From Betaproteobacteria bacterium (lineage in GTDB: Bacteria; Pseudomonadota; Gammaproteobacteria; Burkholderiales; Casimicrobiaceae), in assembly GCA_013298765.1 (NCBI GenBank), contig JAAFJA010000018.1, positions 1 to 58,290 of the forward strand: a stretch of 58,290 nucleotides of DNA. Direction: 5' to 3'. Each line of letters begins with the position of its first letter. Position 1 is the first letter of the stretch. The notes below the pieces were generated by a model. The model was given only the letters and a program-made list of their open reading frames with translations. It did not search any database and was not told the DNA's origin. The translations under genes and the position numbers were made by a program. Positions 1-8,781 of this stretch are shown here, piece by piece.

Positions 1-229
1 CGTCAAACGCTTCAGCAACATGCGTTGCTGCGTTCGCGTCGTTACGTTTGTTCAGCAGAGAAACGAGATTATGTAGCAACTTTCTAATCCACGCAACCTC
101 AACCAACAAAAAAGAGCAAAAAACTGCCAATAAATTAAGCAAAAGCTGACCATTTCTTGAGCAGCACTGCCCTGGAAACACTGAAAAACCGGCTTTTCAA
201 AAATATTTTGAAACTTTGCTCAAAAAGTC

Positions 230-1951
230 TTACGCAGCTTCTCTTCTCTTCATTTCTTCGTCGCGGAGCTCGCGTCGAAGAATCTTCCCGACGTTTGTTT
301 TTGGTAGTTCATTTCGGAATTCAACAAATCTAGGGATCTTGTATCCAGTGAGCTGCTCTCGGCAGTGCGCGAGTAGCTGTGCGGAGGTGAGTGCCGGATC
401 CTTGCGCACGACAAATACCTTCACGACTTCGCCGGATTTCGAATCAGGAACCCCGACCGCTGCTACCTCAAGCACACCGGGATGCATCGCAACGACGCCC
501 TCGATTTCGTTCGGATAGACATTGAATCCCGAAACGAGAATCATGTCCTTTTTGCGATCAACAATGTAGAAAAAGCCTCGAACATCCATCTTCCCGACAT
601 CGCCCGTCGCCAGCCAGCCATCGCCATCTAGCACCTTGAGCGTCTCCTCGGGGCGATTGAAGTATCCCTTCATAACTTGCGGACCGCGAATGCAAATTTC
701 ACCGGGAGAATCAAAATCGTCCAACGCAACGAAACTACCATCATCGCGACGAAGGCGCACTTCGGTTGATGGGATGGGAACACCAATTGAGCCGTTGTAC
801 CCAGCGTCAGACACCGGGTTGATCGTGGCACCGGGAGAGGTTTCAGTAAGCCCATACGCTTCGATCAACGGACGGCCCGTGATGCGTTGCCAATCCTCAG
901 CGGTCGCGCGTTGGACGGCCATACCACCTCCCAAGCCGTAGCGAAGATTTGAGAAATCGAGTTGCGCAAAATCCTCATGGTTCATGAGCGCGACGAACAG
1001 CGTATTAACGCCCGGAACCACGGTGAACTTGTGCTCTGCAAGCGTACGAACGAATGCGGGCACATCACGCGGGTTGGTAATCAGGACGATCTTCGCTCCC
1101 ATGGTGACATACACAAACGTACACGCTGTCAGCGCAAAGATGTGATACAGAGGCAACGCCGCAATGATGCATTCGCCACGCGGCGCTTCACCGGGCGTGG
1201 TAAAGCCGAAAAGCCAGGCACGGCACTGCATCACGTTTGCGATGATGTTTCGGTGAGTGAGAATTGCACCCTTAGAAACACCTGTTGTGCCGCCCGTGTA
1301 TTGCAAAAAAGCAATATCGTCGTGAGTGAGTCGCTCACGAGTGAACTTCCCGCTCGCGCCGTCCGCAAGCGCCGCGTTAAAGCGAATCGCTTGTTTGAAT
1401 TCAAACTGAGGAACCATCTTTGCAACGTGCCGGACGAGGAAGTTGAGGCCCGGCCCCTTCCACCAGCTCAATCGATCCCCGAGCCCGGTGACGATTACAT
1501 GCGACACATCAGTTTCTCGAAGTACTTCCTGCAAGACGCTTGCGAAATTCTCGACGACCAAAATTCCTTTAGCCCCTGAATCGCGGAGTTGGTGAGAGAG
1601 CTCTCGCGGCGTGTAGAGAGGATTGCAATTAACAATCGTGACCCCAAGGCGCAAGCAGCCCATCAGCGCAATCGGGTATTGGAGGATGTTCGGCATCATG
1701 AGCGCAAAGCGATCCCCGCGCTTAAAGCCATGCTTCTGTAAGTGGTTCGCAAACGCAGCACTCAGAGAATCGAGCTCGGCATACGTGATTTGGCTACCGC
1801 TGCAATGGAACGCCACCTTGCTCGCGTGCTCGCGAAACGCGGTCTCTACGAGATCAGCGAGGTTAGCAATTGAGTCGACGTCGACCTCAGGCCCAATTGC
1901 TGACGGATATTCGCGTAACCAAGGTCGAACTGTGTGCAGCGATTCACTCAA
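230..1951 (-). CDS. fadD: Long-chain fatty-acid-CoA ligase
   Basis: Activates fatty acids to acyl-CoA via an acyl-adenylate, the entry step of beta-oxidation, at the cytoplasmic membrane. The protein is about 573 residues, normal for FadD. The AMP-binding P-loop-like motif YTGGTTGVSKGA lies near residue 213, followed by YGLTETSP, the GWLATGDVG motif and the DRKKDMILVSGFNVYP hinge of the ANL superfamily. A longer reading starts at a TTG at 1966, but a strong ribosome site (GGAGG) lies inside that extension, 8 bases before a TTG at 1951, so I place the start at 1951. The gene stands alone, and a near-perfect palindrome lies about 120 bp upstream. The family is certain; exact chain-length preference is not visible. 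Confidence 0.93.
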   Translation of the reverse strand: MSESLHTVRPWLREYPSAIGPEVDVDSIANLADLVETAFREHASKVAFHCSGSQITYAELDSLSAAFANHLQKHGFKRGDRFALMMPNILQYPIALMGCLRLGVTIVNCNPLYTPRELSHQLRDSGAKGILVVENFASVLQEVLRETDVSHVIVTGLGDRLSWWKGPGLNFLVRHVAKMVPQFEFKQAIRFNAALADGASGKFTRERLTHDDIAFLQYTGGTTGVSKGAILTHRNIIANVMQCRAWLFGFTTPGEAPRGECIIAALPLYHIFALTACTFVYVTMGAKIVLITNPRDVPAFVRTLAEHKFTVVPGVNTLFVALMNHEDFAQLDFSNLRYGLGGGMAVQRATAEDWQRITGRPLIEAYGLTETSPGATINPVSDAGYNGSIGVPIPSTEVRLRRDDGSFVALDDFDSPGEICIRGPQVMKGYFNRPEETLKVLDGDGWLATGDVGKMDVRGFFYIVDRKKDMILVSGFNVYPNEIEGVVAMHPGVLEVAAVGVPDSKSGEVVKVFVVRKDPALTSAQLLAHCREQLTGYKIPRFVEFRNELPKTNVGKILRRELRDEEMKRREAA

Positions 1952-2071
1952 GATAACTTCCTCCAAATTACTTGATTCTTGCCGACGACTTACCTTCAGC
2001 CTAGCGAAAATTACCCTAGGCGAAACAATTCACCCTTAAACAGCGAGGGGCATTTAAGTGAGGGCTGTCGG

Positions 2072-2087
2072 CACTGTATATACGGTG
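2072..2087. promoter_or_regulatory. 16-bp near-perfect palindrome upstream of fadD
   Basis: CACTGTATATACGGTG is an inverted repeat with a single mismatched pair (T2075/G2084). On the minus strand a TTGACA hexamer overlaps its upstream edge (2088-2093), so the palindrome would fall in the core promoter spacer of fadD. That is where a repressor of fatty-acid genes would act. No regulator can be named from this; it is not a LexA box because the CTG and CAG spacing is wrong. Confidence 0.4.
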
Positions 2088-2228
2088 TCAATACGCTACA
2101 AAATGATCCTTTAGCCCACATTCCTTCTGGTCTGATGGGTGAAAGTTCTAGTGTGCAACGGGAACGCACGCGCGAGTAGAAAGGCGACGAATCAATGGAG
2201 CTTCGAGCGTTGTTGCGGCGCACAAAAC

Positions 2229-2255
2229 AAAAAAGCCCTGATGACAGGGCTTTTT
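2229..2255 (-). terminator. Intrinsic terminator of tRNA-Ser
   Basis: Hairpin with arms AAAAGCCCTG and CAGGGCTTTT around an ATGA loop, directly after the tRNA 3' end on the minus strand and followed by a T-run in that direction. The A/T flanks are symmetric, so it could act in both directions. Confidence 0.8.
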
Positions 2256-2263
2256 GCGAATCT

Positions 2264-2351
2264 TGGCGGAGAGGGGGGGATTCGAACCCCCGATACCTTG
2301 CGGTACGCCTGATTTCGAGTCAGGTACATTCAACCACTCTGCCACCTCTCC
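2264..2351 (-). tRNA. tRNA-Ser (anticodon CGA)
   Basis: Read on the minus strand, the acceptor arm is GGAGAGG...CCTCTCC with discriminator G and an encoded CCA (2266-2264). The anticodon stem CCTGA/TCAGG encloses loop CTCGAAA, giving anticodon CGA (codon UCG). The T-arm GGGGGTTCGAATCCCCC is canonical. The long variable arm (GCGTACCGCAAGGTATC) is the class II mark of tRNA-Ser. A terminator follows at once. Confidence 0.97.
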
Positions 2352-2383
2352 GGAATCAGCCTACGATTATAGCGCGAAAGCCG

Positions 2384-2731
2384 CTATGACTTTTTCGCAG
2401 GTGCGGCTGCAGTAGCGGCAGGTGCCTTCGCTGCAGCTGGAGGAGCGCTCGCAGCCGCTGCAGGCGCAGGAGCCGGAGGAACCCACTGCGAAGGCGTTGG
2501 GGATTTACCAGCCGCGCGCTGCTCTTTGAAAAAACGCTCGGCGACACGGTCTTGATAGCGCCCCTCGTCCGCGGCGGCCTTTTTTGCAGCATCGGCGGCC
2601 TTCGCCTTCGCCTCTTCTGCCTTGGCCTTCTGCTCGTCGGTTAGAACGGGCACAGGCAATTTCGCGATTGCGACGGTAGCGAAGATGCTCCCTAGGGCTA
2701 ATACGATCCAGTGGTTCAATCTTTTCATCAA
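2384..2731 (-). CDS. Small exported Ala/Lys/Pro-rich protein of the formate dehydrogenase operon
   Basis: A 115-residue protein of unknown function. An N-terminal signal-like helix (residues 4-23) ends at a probable cleavage site after VAIA. A Lys/Ala/Glu-rich stretch likely to be helical or coiled coil follows (about 33-58), then a short conserved-looking core with the motif GRYQDRVAERFFKEQ, then a low-complexity Ala/Pro tail ending KKS. The start overlaps the stop of the gamma-subunit gene by ATGA, so the two are translationally coupled and the protein very likely serves the formate dehydrogenase. It is the last gene of the block, and the tRNA-Ser follows. A periplasmic stabilising or assembly role is only inference. 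Confidence 0.75.
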   Translation of the reverse strand: MMKRLNHWIVLALGSIFATVAIAKLPVPVLTDEQKAKAEEAKAKAADAAKKAAADEGRYQDRVAERFFKEQRAAGKSPTPSQWVPPAPAPAAAASAPPAAAKAPAATAAAPAKKS

Positions 2732-3786
2732 TCATCTCCTCCAACCGGCTGCGCGGCTGTCAAACTCTTTGTTCTAACGGCTGGGATCCGCCCCGCCTTG
2801 ATGTCGTCGTACCAAACTTCATGGTGCTCCTTGGCCCAGGCCTCGTCAACTTGGCCCGTTTTCATCGCACTGAATGCGCCCGCCATGCCGAGCGTTCCCA
2901 TGTAGATGTGACCTAGCGCGCCCACCATGAAGATGAGCGAGCCGCCGAGATGAACCAGGTTGGCAAGCTGCATGGTTGAACGAGTTTGTCCAAAGTTCGG
3001 GAAATTCAGCACGAGACCAGACACGCCGACAACAATGCCCAACACCATCAGACCGCCCCAGAACCAGATCTTTTCACCGGCATTAAAACGTTCGCTCGGG
3101 ATGTGCTTCCCAGAGAAAAGGCCGCCGAAGGTAACCAGCCACTTGAAATCAATTGCCCGCGGCATGTTGTCTCGAAGGAACACAAAAAACGTGATTACGA
3201 TACTCACCACGAACAGCGGGCCGACGAAATTGTGCAAGGTCTTCGCGAGCGTCGCGAGCCACGAGAACACGGTGAATCCGAACACCGGAATCAAGATGTT
3301 TTTCCCGAATGCAAGGATGAGTCCCGAAATCGCGAGAATTGAAAACGTAATCGCGGTTGTCCAGTGCGCCATCCGTTCGGTAAGCGTGAAGCGCTCGATC
3401 ATTCGGCCCGTTGGTGCCTCTTTGAGCTGAATCGTTCCTTTCCAGCCGTAGAACGCACCAACGATGAGCATCATCGCTACAAAAGCCCAACCACCCCAAA
3501 CTGAAACCGTGCCGTTCTTCAGCGCACGCCAAGTTTGACCGCCATCCTGAATGAGCACACCTGTTTCGACGCCAGGGATACTTGTATAGCCCGCCACTGC
3601 GCCTCTGGCTTTATCCCACGTTGGCGCATTGTTATAGGGCTGCTGTACGGTTCGCTGCTGCTGCTGCTTTGCCAATTCTTCTGGCGGAAGGGTCGGGCCC
3701 GTGCTCTGCTGAGCGATGGCTACGCTAGCAAACGCCAGAGCAACTGTCGCGCTTATGATCGCTAGGCGACTTAACAAACGATTCAT
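2728..3786 (-). CDS. fdoI: Formate dehydrogenase gamma subunit (membrane cytochrome b556)
   Basis: Membrane anchor of a respiratory formate dehydrogenase, carrying electrons from the periplasmic catalytic subunits through two b hemes to quinone. It has 352 residues. There is an N-terminal signal peptide (about 1-25), a periplasmic preamble, then a first membrane helix near 95-115 and the four-helix cytochrome b core. Likely heme ligands are His in ERMAHWTT, in KTLHNFVGP and in GALGHIYMG. The conserved tail EHHEVWYDD near residue 320 is typical of the family. It is longer than E. coli FdnI (about 217), as in many proteobacterial versions with an exported N-terminal extension. It lies downstream of the alpha, beta and lipoprotein genes. 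Confidence 0.95.
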   Translation of the reverse strand: MNRLLSRLAIISATVALAFASVAIAQQSTGPTLPPEELAKQQQQRTVQQPYNNAPTWDKARGAVAGYTSIPGVETGVLIQDGGQTWRALKNGTVSVWGGWAFVAMMLIVGAFYGWKGTIQLKEAPTGRMIERFTLTERMAHWTTAITFSILAISGLILAFGKNILIPVFGFTVFSWLATLAKTLHNFVGPLFVVSIVITFFVFLRDNMPRAIDFKWLVTFGGLFSGKHIPSERFNAGEKIWFWGGLMVLGIVVGVSGLVLNFPNFGQTRSTMQLANLVHLGGSLIFMVGALGHIYMGTLGMAGAFSAMKTGQVDEAWAKEHHEVWYDDIKAGRIPAVRTKSLTAAQPVGGDD

Positions 3787-3868
3787 TAATTGACTCCAAA
3801 ATGAGTACGCAACTGACTCGCGCGATTACAAGAACTGCAACCGCACGCGAGCCTCACGATGCGGCGAC

Positions 3869-4087
3869 TTAGTTGACGCGTTTGTATTCGTTTTGATTGT
3901 CAGCGCGAGCGCGCAAGGTGCGCTCCCACGCAGCACGGTCACCCTTGAACTGATCGTTCTGGTACGGCTTATCGTCCGGCTTCGCAGCCGATTGCCCTGG
4001 TTTAACTGCTACTGTTTGCGGTTTTTCACCGCAGGCAGCAACTAAAAAGACGGCCCCCAAGGCCAAGAGAAACTTAGGGTTCATCAT
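3869..4087 (-). CDS. Small lipoprotein in the formate dehydrogenase operon
   Basis: A 72-residue lipoprotein. The signal segment FLLALGAVFL ends in the lipobox VAAC with Cys near residue 20, followed by a disordered Lys/Pro/Gln stretch and a charged C-terminus (GDRAAWERTLRARADNQNEY). The start is set at 4087, where ATGATGA overlaps the stop of the beta-subunit gene; longer readings upstream lie inside that gene. It sits between the beta and gamma genes, so co-expression with the enzyme is near certain. Its function is unknown; I infer an accessory at the inner-membrane or outer-membrane face. Confidence 0.75.
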   Translation of the reverse strand: MMNPKFLLALGAVFLVAACGEKPQTVAVKPGQSAAKPDDKPYQNDQFKGDRAAWERTLRARADNQNEYKRVN

Positions 4088-4725
4088 GATTTTTGTTGCG
4101 TTGGTGCAGGTTGAACCGGCGCAGGCGCAGCGCTGGCTTTGACGCCGTAAGCTGTTGCATGCCCCCACAAGTCACCGCCGCGTCCGCGACGCATGACGCG
4201 TTCGCGATAGATATCAGAGAGTACATCGCCATCGCCCGCAAGCAAGGCTTTTGTGGAGCACATCTCTGCGCACGCTGGGAGCTTGCCTTCGGCAAGACGA
4301 TTGCGACCGTATTTCTCAGTCTCAGCCTTGCTGGTATCTTTTTCCGGACCACCTGCGCAGAACGTGCACTTGTCCATCTTTCCGCGCAAACCAAACGCGC
4401 CGGCTTGAGGGAACTGAGGGGCGCCGAACGGGCAAGCGTAGAAGCAGTAACCGCATCCGATGCAAAGGTCTTTGTCGTGCAGAACAACGCCGTCATCGGT
4501 GGTGTAGAAGCAATTCACTGGACACACCGCCTTGCACGGGGCATCCGAGCAGTGCATGCACGCGACGGAAATCGAGCGCTCAGCGCCGACGATACCGTCG
4601 TTCAACGTAACCACGCGGCGACGGTTTACGCCCCAGGGTACGTCATGCTCGTTCTTACAGGCAGTAACGCAACCGTTGCACTCGATGCAGCGCTCGGCGT
4701 CACAAATAAACTTCATTCGTGCCAT
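4084..4725 (-). CDS. fdoH: Formate dehydrogenase beta subunit (four-cluster ferredoxin)
   Basis: Electron-transfer subunit of 213 residues with four [4Fe-4S] sites. Visible cysteine motifs are CIECNGCVTACK, CMHCSDAPCKAVCP, CIGCGYCFYACP and a CTFC...CAEMC set. The start at 4725 is supported by the ribosome site AGGAGG just upstream, 12 bases after the alpha-subunit stop; a longer in-frame reading lies in the alpha gene and is rejected. Unlike E. coli FdnH it lacks a C-terminal membrane helix and ends in a Pro/Ala/Gln tail, so anchoring must rest on the gamma subunit. It has no signal of its own and presumably exports with the alpha subunit by the Tat hitchhiker route. Confidence 0.95.
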   Translation of the reverse strand: MARMKFICDAERCIECNGCVTACKNEHDVPWGVNRRRVVTLNDGIVGAERSISVACMHCSDAPCKAVCPVNCFYTTDDGVVLHDKDLCIGCGYCFYACPFGAPQFPQAGAFGLRGKMDKCTFCAGGPEKDTSKAETEKYGRNRLAEGKLPACAEMCSTKALLAGDGDVLSDIYRERVMRRGRGGDLWGHATAYGVKASAAPAPVQPAPTQQKS

Positions 4726-4736
4726 GATGATCCTCC

Positions 4737-7667
4737 TTACGCTCTCTCGACCTGACAAATAGTCGTCTTGGTTTCTTGCATGTTGGTAACAGTGTCGTAG
4801 CCGTAGGTGGTCGCTGTATTGACCGCTTCGGCGCGAACGATCGGCGCGGCACCGTCTGGGTACTTTTCCAGGCGATCTTTGCCTTGCCACCAACCTGAGA
4901 AGTGGAACGGGATAAACGTAGTACCCGACGCGACTCGCTCTGTGACCATTGCCTTCACTTTGATCTGCGCGCCGGTTGGCGTTTTGACCCAAACATATTC
5001 GCTGTTACGAATCCCGCGATCATTCGCGTCTTTCGGATTGATCTCAACGAAGTTCTCTTGCTGCAATTCGGCGAGCCATGGGTTCGAGCGCGTTTCTTCG
5101 CCGCCACCTTCGTATTCCACCAATCGACCTGAGGTCATGATGAGCGGGAACTTGGTGTGATAACCCTCGGCGATGTTCTTATCTTGGACCGTCTTGTAGA
5201 GCGTTTTCACACGCCAGAACGCACCACCTTTGTCGGCATGCGTTGGGTACTTCTTCATGAGATCTACGTTCGTGCCGTAAAGTGGCTCGCGATGTTGTGG
5301 CACGGCGTCGGGGAAGTTCCAGACTACCGCACGTGCCTTCGCGTTACCGAACGGATGGCACCCGTGGTTCTTCATGAAGACGCGGATCATTCCGCCAGAG
5401 AGGTCCGTCTTCCAGTTCTTGCCTTCAGCGCGCTTTTTCTCGTCGTCGGTCAACTCGTCCCACCAACCGAGCTTCTTGAGAAGCACGTGGTCAAGCTCGG
5501 GATAGCCGGTCGTCAAGTCAGCGCCTTTGGAATGCGAGCCGTCCTCCGCGAGCAGCGAAACGCCTTCTCGCTCTACGCCAAAGTTTGCGCGGAAATTGCC
5601 ACCACCGTCCATCACGTGCTTCGACGTATCGTACAAATTAGGCGAACCCGGATGCTTCATTTCCGGTGTGCCGTAGCAAGGCCACGGCAAACCAAAGTAT
5701 TCCCCGTCGCATGGACCACCATTCGCTTTGAGCGACTTCGGATCAAACGTGTTCATGTGCTTCATATGAAGCTTCAGGCGCTCTGGCGATTGACCGGTGT
5801 AGCCGATCGTCCACGTGCCTTTGTTGATTTCACGAAGGATCGACTCAACCTCTGGCTCTTCCCACTTGCGATCACCGTCGGGCTTGACCATCTTGAAGTT
5901 CTTGCACATCTCCTTCTCGAAGCCAAACTTCTTGGCGAAGGCGTACATAATTGCGTGGTCAGTCTGCGATTCGAAGAGCGGAGAAATCACGCGCTCACGC
6001 CATTGAATCGAGCGGTTGGACGCGGTGGCTGAGCCGCTCGTCTCAAACTGAGTACAGGCAGGCAGTAGATAGACCCCGTCTTTGCGATCTGGCATCGCAG
6101 CAGCCGCTGTCGGATACGGGTCGATAATGACCATCGTATCGACCTTTTCCATTGCCTTTTTCATGTCAAGGCCGCGGGTCTGCGAGTTCGGCGCATGGCC
6201 CCAGAACACAATCGCTTTGACGTTGGTTTCTTGATCGATCGTGTTTGGATCATCCAACACGGCATCAACCCAACGCGAGACAGTTGTTCCGGGCTTCTCC
6301 ATCATTACTTGCGACTGGAAGCGTGACTTCATCCATTCGTAGTCAACACCCCAAACAGTCGTCCAATGACGCCATGCGCCAGTGTTGATGCCATAGTAGC
6401 CGGGCAATGAGTCAGGGTTCGGGCCAACGTCGGTTGCGCCTTGAACGTTATCGTGACCGCGGAAGATGTTGGTTCCACCACCTGAAACGCCGACGTTGCC
6501 CAATGCGAGCTGTAGGATGCAGCTGGCACGAACCATTGCATTGCCGATGGTGTGCTGAGTTTGACCCATACACCAGACAATGGTCGACGGGCGGTTTTCG
6601 GCGAACATCTTCGCCACTTTGAACATTTGGTCTTCTTTGACGCCGCAGGCTTCTTCTACTGCTGCCGGTGCCCACTTAGCAAGCACCTCTTCCTTGATCT
6701 TGTCCATGCCATGGACTCGATCATTGATGTATTTCTTGTCTTCCCAGCCGTTTTTAAAGATGTGATACAGCATCCCAAAAAGGAACGGGATATCAGTGCC
6801 GGAACGGATACGGACAAACTCGTCTGACTTGGCCGCGGTGCGGGTGTAGCGCGGGTCAACGACGATCATCTTGCAGCCGGTCTCTTTCGCGTGCAGCATG
6901 TGCAACATCGAAACTGGATGCGCCTCGGCCGCGTTCGAGCCGATGTACAACGCGCACTTCGAGTTCTGCATGTCGTTGTACGAATTGGTCATCGCACCGT
7001 AGCCCCAGGTGTTTGCAACACCAGCCACCGTGGTCGAGTGGCAAATACGAGCTTGGTGATCACAGTTGTTCGTGCCAAACATGGAAACGAACTTGCGGAG
7101 CAAATAAGCTTGTTCGTTGTTGTGCTTCGACGAACCGACCCAGAAGACGGAATCTGGACCGGCAGCCTTGTCGTTGCGGATCGCGAGCAACTTGTCGCCC
7201 ACTTCATTGAGCGCCTGCTCCCAGCTAATGCGAACGTATTTGCCGTTCACCAGCTTCATCGGGTATTTCAGGCGATGCTCGCCATGACCGTGCTCGCGCA
7301 GCGCGGCACCCTTCGCGCAATGTGCGCCCAGGTTGATTGGTGAATCGAAAACGGGTTCCTGACGTGTCCAGACGCCGTTTTCAACGATGGCATCGACCGC
7401 ACAGCCTACGGAGCAATGCGTGCAAACGGTACGGCGAACCTCTTCTTTGCCACCTGCGGCGTCCGACTTCGCGGCATCCGCTTCGCCAACAAATCCGAGC
7501 GGCAGGCTGGCCGCGAAGGCACCTGCCCCAACCCCCAAACCCGAGCGCTTTAAGAACGCACGCCGGTCAAGCGTCGCGCCACCTACAGCGGCACCGAACC
7601 GACGAAATGCTGAGACTGGGCGGTCGGTGTGACTACCGTCTACATCGTGTGATTTGCGAACCAACAT
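4737..7667 (-). CDS. fdoG: Formate dehydrogenase alpha subunit (molybdopterin, Tat-exported)
   Basis: Catalytic subunit, 976 residues, oxidising formate to CO2 in the periplasm with a bis-MGD Mo or W cofactor. A twin-arginine signal (DRRAFLKRSGLGVGAG) lies near residues 34-50. The first [4Fe-4S] site is CTHCSVGC with a later C in GAHCAKG. The metal ligand is cysteine, in the motif QARICHSTTVAG near residue 209, followed by the essential His; the gene has no in-frame TGA, so it is a Cys enzyme and not a selenoprotein. The MopB domain and the molydopterin-dinucleotide-binding C-terminal domain follow. The beta gene follows by 11 bp and the small Tat protein precedes it. Confidence 0.97.
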   Translation of the reverse strand: MLVRKSHDVDGSHTDRPVSAFRRFGAAVGGATLDRRAFLKRSGLGVGAGAFAASLPLGFVGEADAAKSDAAGGKEEVRRTVCTHCSVGCAVDAIVENGVWTRQEPVFDSPINLGAHCAKGAALREHGHGEHRLKYPMKLVNGKYVRISWEQALNEVGDKLLAIRNDKAAGPDSVFWVGSSKHNNEQAYLLRKFVSMFGTNNCDHQARICHSTTVAGVANTWGYGAMTNSYNDMQNSKCALYIGSNAAEAHPVSMLHMLHAKETGCKMIVVDPRYTRTAAKSDEFVRIRSGTDIPFLFGMLYHIFKNGWEDKKYINDRVHGMDKIKEEVLAKWAPAAVEEACGVKEDQMFKVAKMFAENRPSTIVWCMGQTQHTIGNAMVRASCILQLALGNVGVSGGGTNIFRGHDNVQGATDVGPNPDSLPGYYGINTGAWRHWTTVWGVDYEWMKSRFQSQVMMEKPGTTVSRWVDAVLDDPNTIDQETNVKAIVFWGHAPNSQTRGLDMKKAMEKVDTMVIIDPYPTAAAAMPDRKDGVYLLPACTQFETSGSATASNRSIQWRERVISPLFESQTDHAIMYAFAKKFGFEKEMCKNFKMVKPDGDRKWEEPEVESILREINKGTWTIGYTGQSPERLKLHMKHMNTFDPKSLKANGGPCDGEYFGLPWPCYGTPEMKHPGSPNLYDTSKHVMDGGGNFRANFGVEREGVSLLAEDGSHSKGADLTTGYPELDHVLLKKLGWWDELTDDEKKRAEGKNWKTDLSGGMIRVFMKNHGCHPFGNAKARAVVWNFPDAVPQHREPLYGTNVDLMKKYPTHADKGGAFWRVKTLYKTVQDKNIAEGYHTKFPLIMTSGRLVEYEGGGEETRSNPWLAELQQENFVEINPKDANDRGIRNSEYVWVKTPTGAQIKVKAMVTERVASGTTFIPFHFSGWWQGKDRLEKYPDGAAPIVRAEAVNTATTYGYDTVTNMQETKTTICQVERA

Positions 7668-7693
7668 GTATCAACTCCTTGCGTGGATCGCGC

Positions 7694-7897
7694 TTACACG
7701 CGCGTTGTGTCGTAATAACGGGAAGCGCGTTCGCCGGCGACGTAGCGCTCATCGACGCCCGCTGTTGTTTTTGGAGCCAGAGGGACTTTGGCAGCCTTAG
7801 GTGCTACGACGGCAGCTACCGCGCCCACCGAGCCAATGCCGCCCGCTAACAAAAAGCCGCGCCTTCCGAGGTTGGCGGATGGTTTAAGTTCGTTCAT
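7694..7897 (-). CDS. Small twin-arginine protein of formate dehydrogenase regions (TIGR02811-like)
   Basis: A 67-residue protein with a Tat-type N-terminus (GRRGFLLAGGIGSVGAVAAV, residues 12-31) and a conserved-looking C-terminal part, GVDERYVAGERASRYYDTTRV in outline. It matches what I know as the formate dehydrogenase region Tat target family: tiny proteins always encoded just before the alpha subunit. It has no cofactor motif. A role in maturation or complex assembly is assumed from context and is not proven. Confidence 0.8.
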   Translation of the reverse strand: MNELKPSANLGRRGFLLAGGIGSVGAVAAVVAPKAAKVPLAPKTTAGVDERYVAGERASRYYDTTRV

Positions 7898-7955
7898 CTA
7901 TTTGCTCCTTACAACAGCTTGATTGGTGCGCAGCAAGGTGCTGCACATGAGACTT

Positions 7956-8591
7956 TTATCGAACATCGAAGCTTGCGCGTTCAACCCGAAAGAAAGTCCC
8001 TACTAATTCTCCGACTACTCGATAAAAGTTTGCAAGTTCACTTGAACAAATTGAAACTTCTAGTTTCTCAATCCACGGCCAAATGTGGTCATCAAAAAAG
8101 ACTCGCTGTGTCGCGACGTTGACTGGCGCGCGATCTGCCGTGCCAATTATCAAAATTCTCATAACTTCGCACAAGCTCGCAACATGATCCTCGGTTGCAT
8201 GTTGCGAGTCCAGGCGGGATAACCCGAGTGTTGCAAACGAGTCGCGTAATTCTGCGAGCGGCTTCTCCATCATGAAACCGGTGAGATGGTGAGACGCATG
8301 TAGATTGACCCGCGCCTTACCAACACCACCGAAGAGCGTTTCGAATTCTTCGGCGACGGCATCGGCATCAATGGCGGTGGCGGCAGCAATGAGGCGAGAC
8401 CACGCCATGGGAAGCGGAGCGCCGTCATCCTCGGTGGAAAGCGGTGCCGCAGACGCAATCGCGGCGAGCAACGCCGAATCCGGAGCACTCGAAAAGAGCC
8501 TTGCAATCAAGGCGTAAAGGTTCGCGCGGCCATGATCCTCCGCGGAAACATACGCACGAAACGCAACGCTACTTTGACTAACTTCATTCAT
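7956..8591 (-). CDS. TorD/DmsD-like Tat chaperone for formate dehydrogenase
   Basis: Cytoplasmic all-helical chaperone of about 211 residues that binds the signal peptide of a molybdoenzyme and delays export until the cofactor is loaded. Visible family traits are the N-terminal ANLYALIARLF segment, EEFETLFGG, and the conserved block DHVASLCEVMRIL with a DDHIWPWIEKL stretch, close to the family motif for TorD proteins. I start it at 8591 because a GGAG ribosome site lies 9 bases upstream; a longer reading from 8657 has none. It lies upstream of the Tat protein and alpha subunit, its likely client. Confidence 0.88.
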   Translation of the reverse strand: MNEVSQSSVAFRAYVSAEDHGRANLYALIARLFSSAPDSALLAAIASAAPLSTEDDGAPLPMAWSRLIAAATAIDADAVAEEFETLFGGVGKARVNLHASHHLTGFMMEKPLAELRDSFATLGLSRLDSQHATEDHVASLCEVMRILIIGTADRAPVNVATQRVFFDDHIWPWIEKLEVSICSSELANFYRVVGELVGTFFRVERASFDVR

Positions 8592-8781
8592 TACGTGGCT
8601 CCTGCGGCCTTTCAACTCATCATCTAAGCGTCGCTCACCTCGCTCGAGGTGGGACATCGTTCGGTTCTATCTAACTAATAACTTGTAATAAAAACACCCG
8701 CGAGCCCCATAGGAATGTGGGTCTCCACAAGCGAGCTGTCTCTCCGCAGAATTCTGCGCTGCGGCGCTCCACGCTCTCTAT

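Noticed and set aside
1-229. End of a gene entering from the left edge
   Set aside because: Short open readings near 1-110 on the plus strand show no recognisable protein, and the region is A/T-rich spacer.
2072-2087. LexA box upstream of fadD
   Set aside because: CTGTATATAC is present but the partner CAG at the required spacing is missing; the palindrome centre differs.
4725-4992. Longer start for the formate dehydrogenase beta subunit
   Set aside because: The extra 89 residues overlap the alpha gene and are low-complexity Arg-rich; a strong ribosome site marks the start at 4725.
5157-6032. 291-residue open frame on the plus strand inside the formate dehydrogenase alpha gene
   Set aside because: It lies fully antisense to a certain gene, lacks a ribosome site and recognisable domains, and reflects the third-position GC bias of the real gene.
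4737-7667. Possible selenocysteine formate dehydrogenase
   Set aside because: The active-site position is an ordinary Cys codon (motif ARICHSTT) and there is no in-frame TGA.
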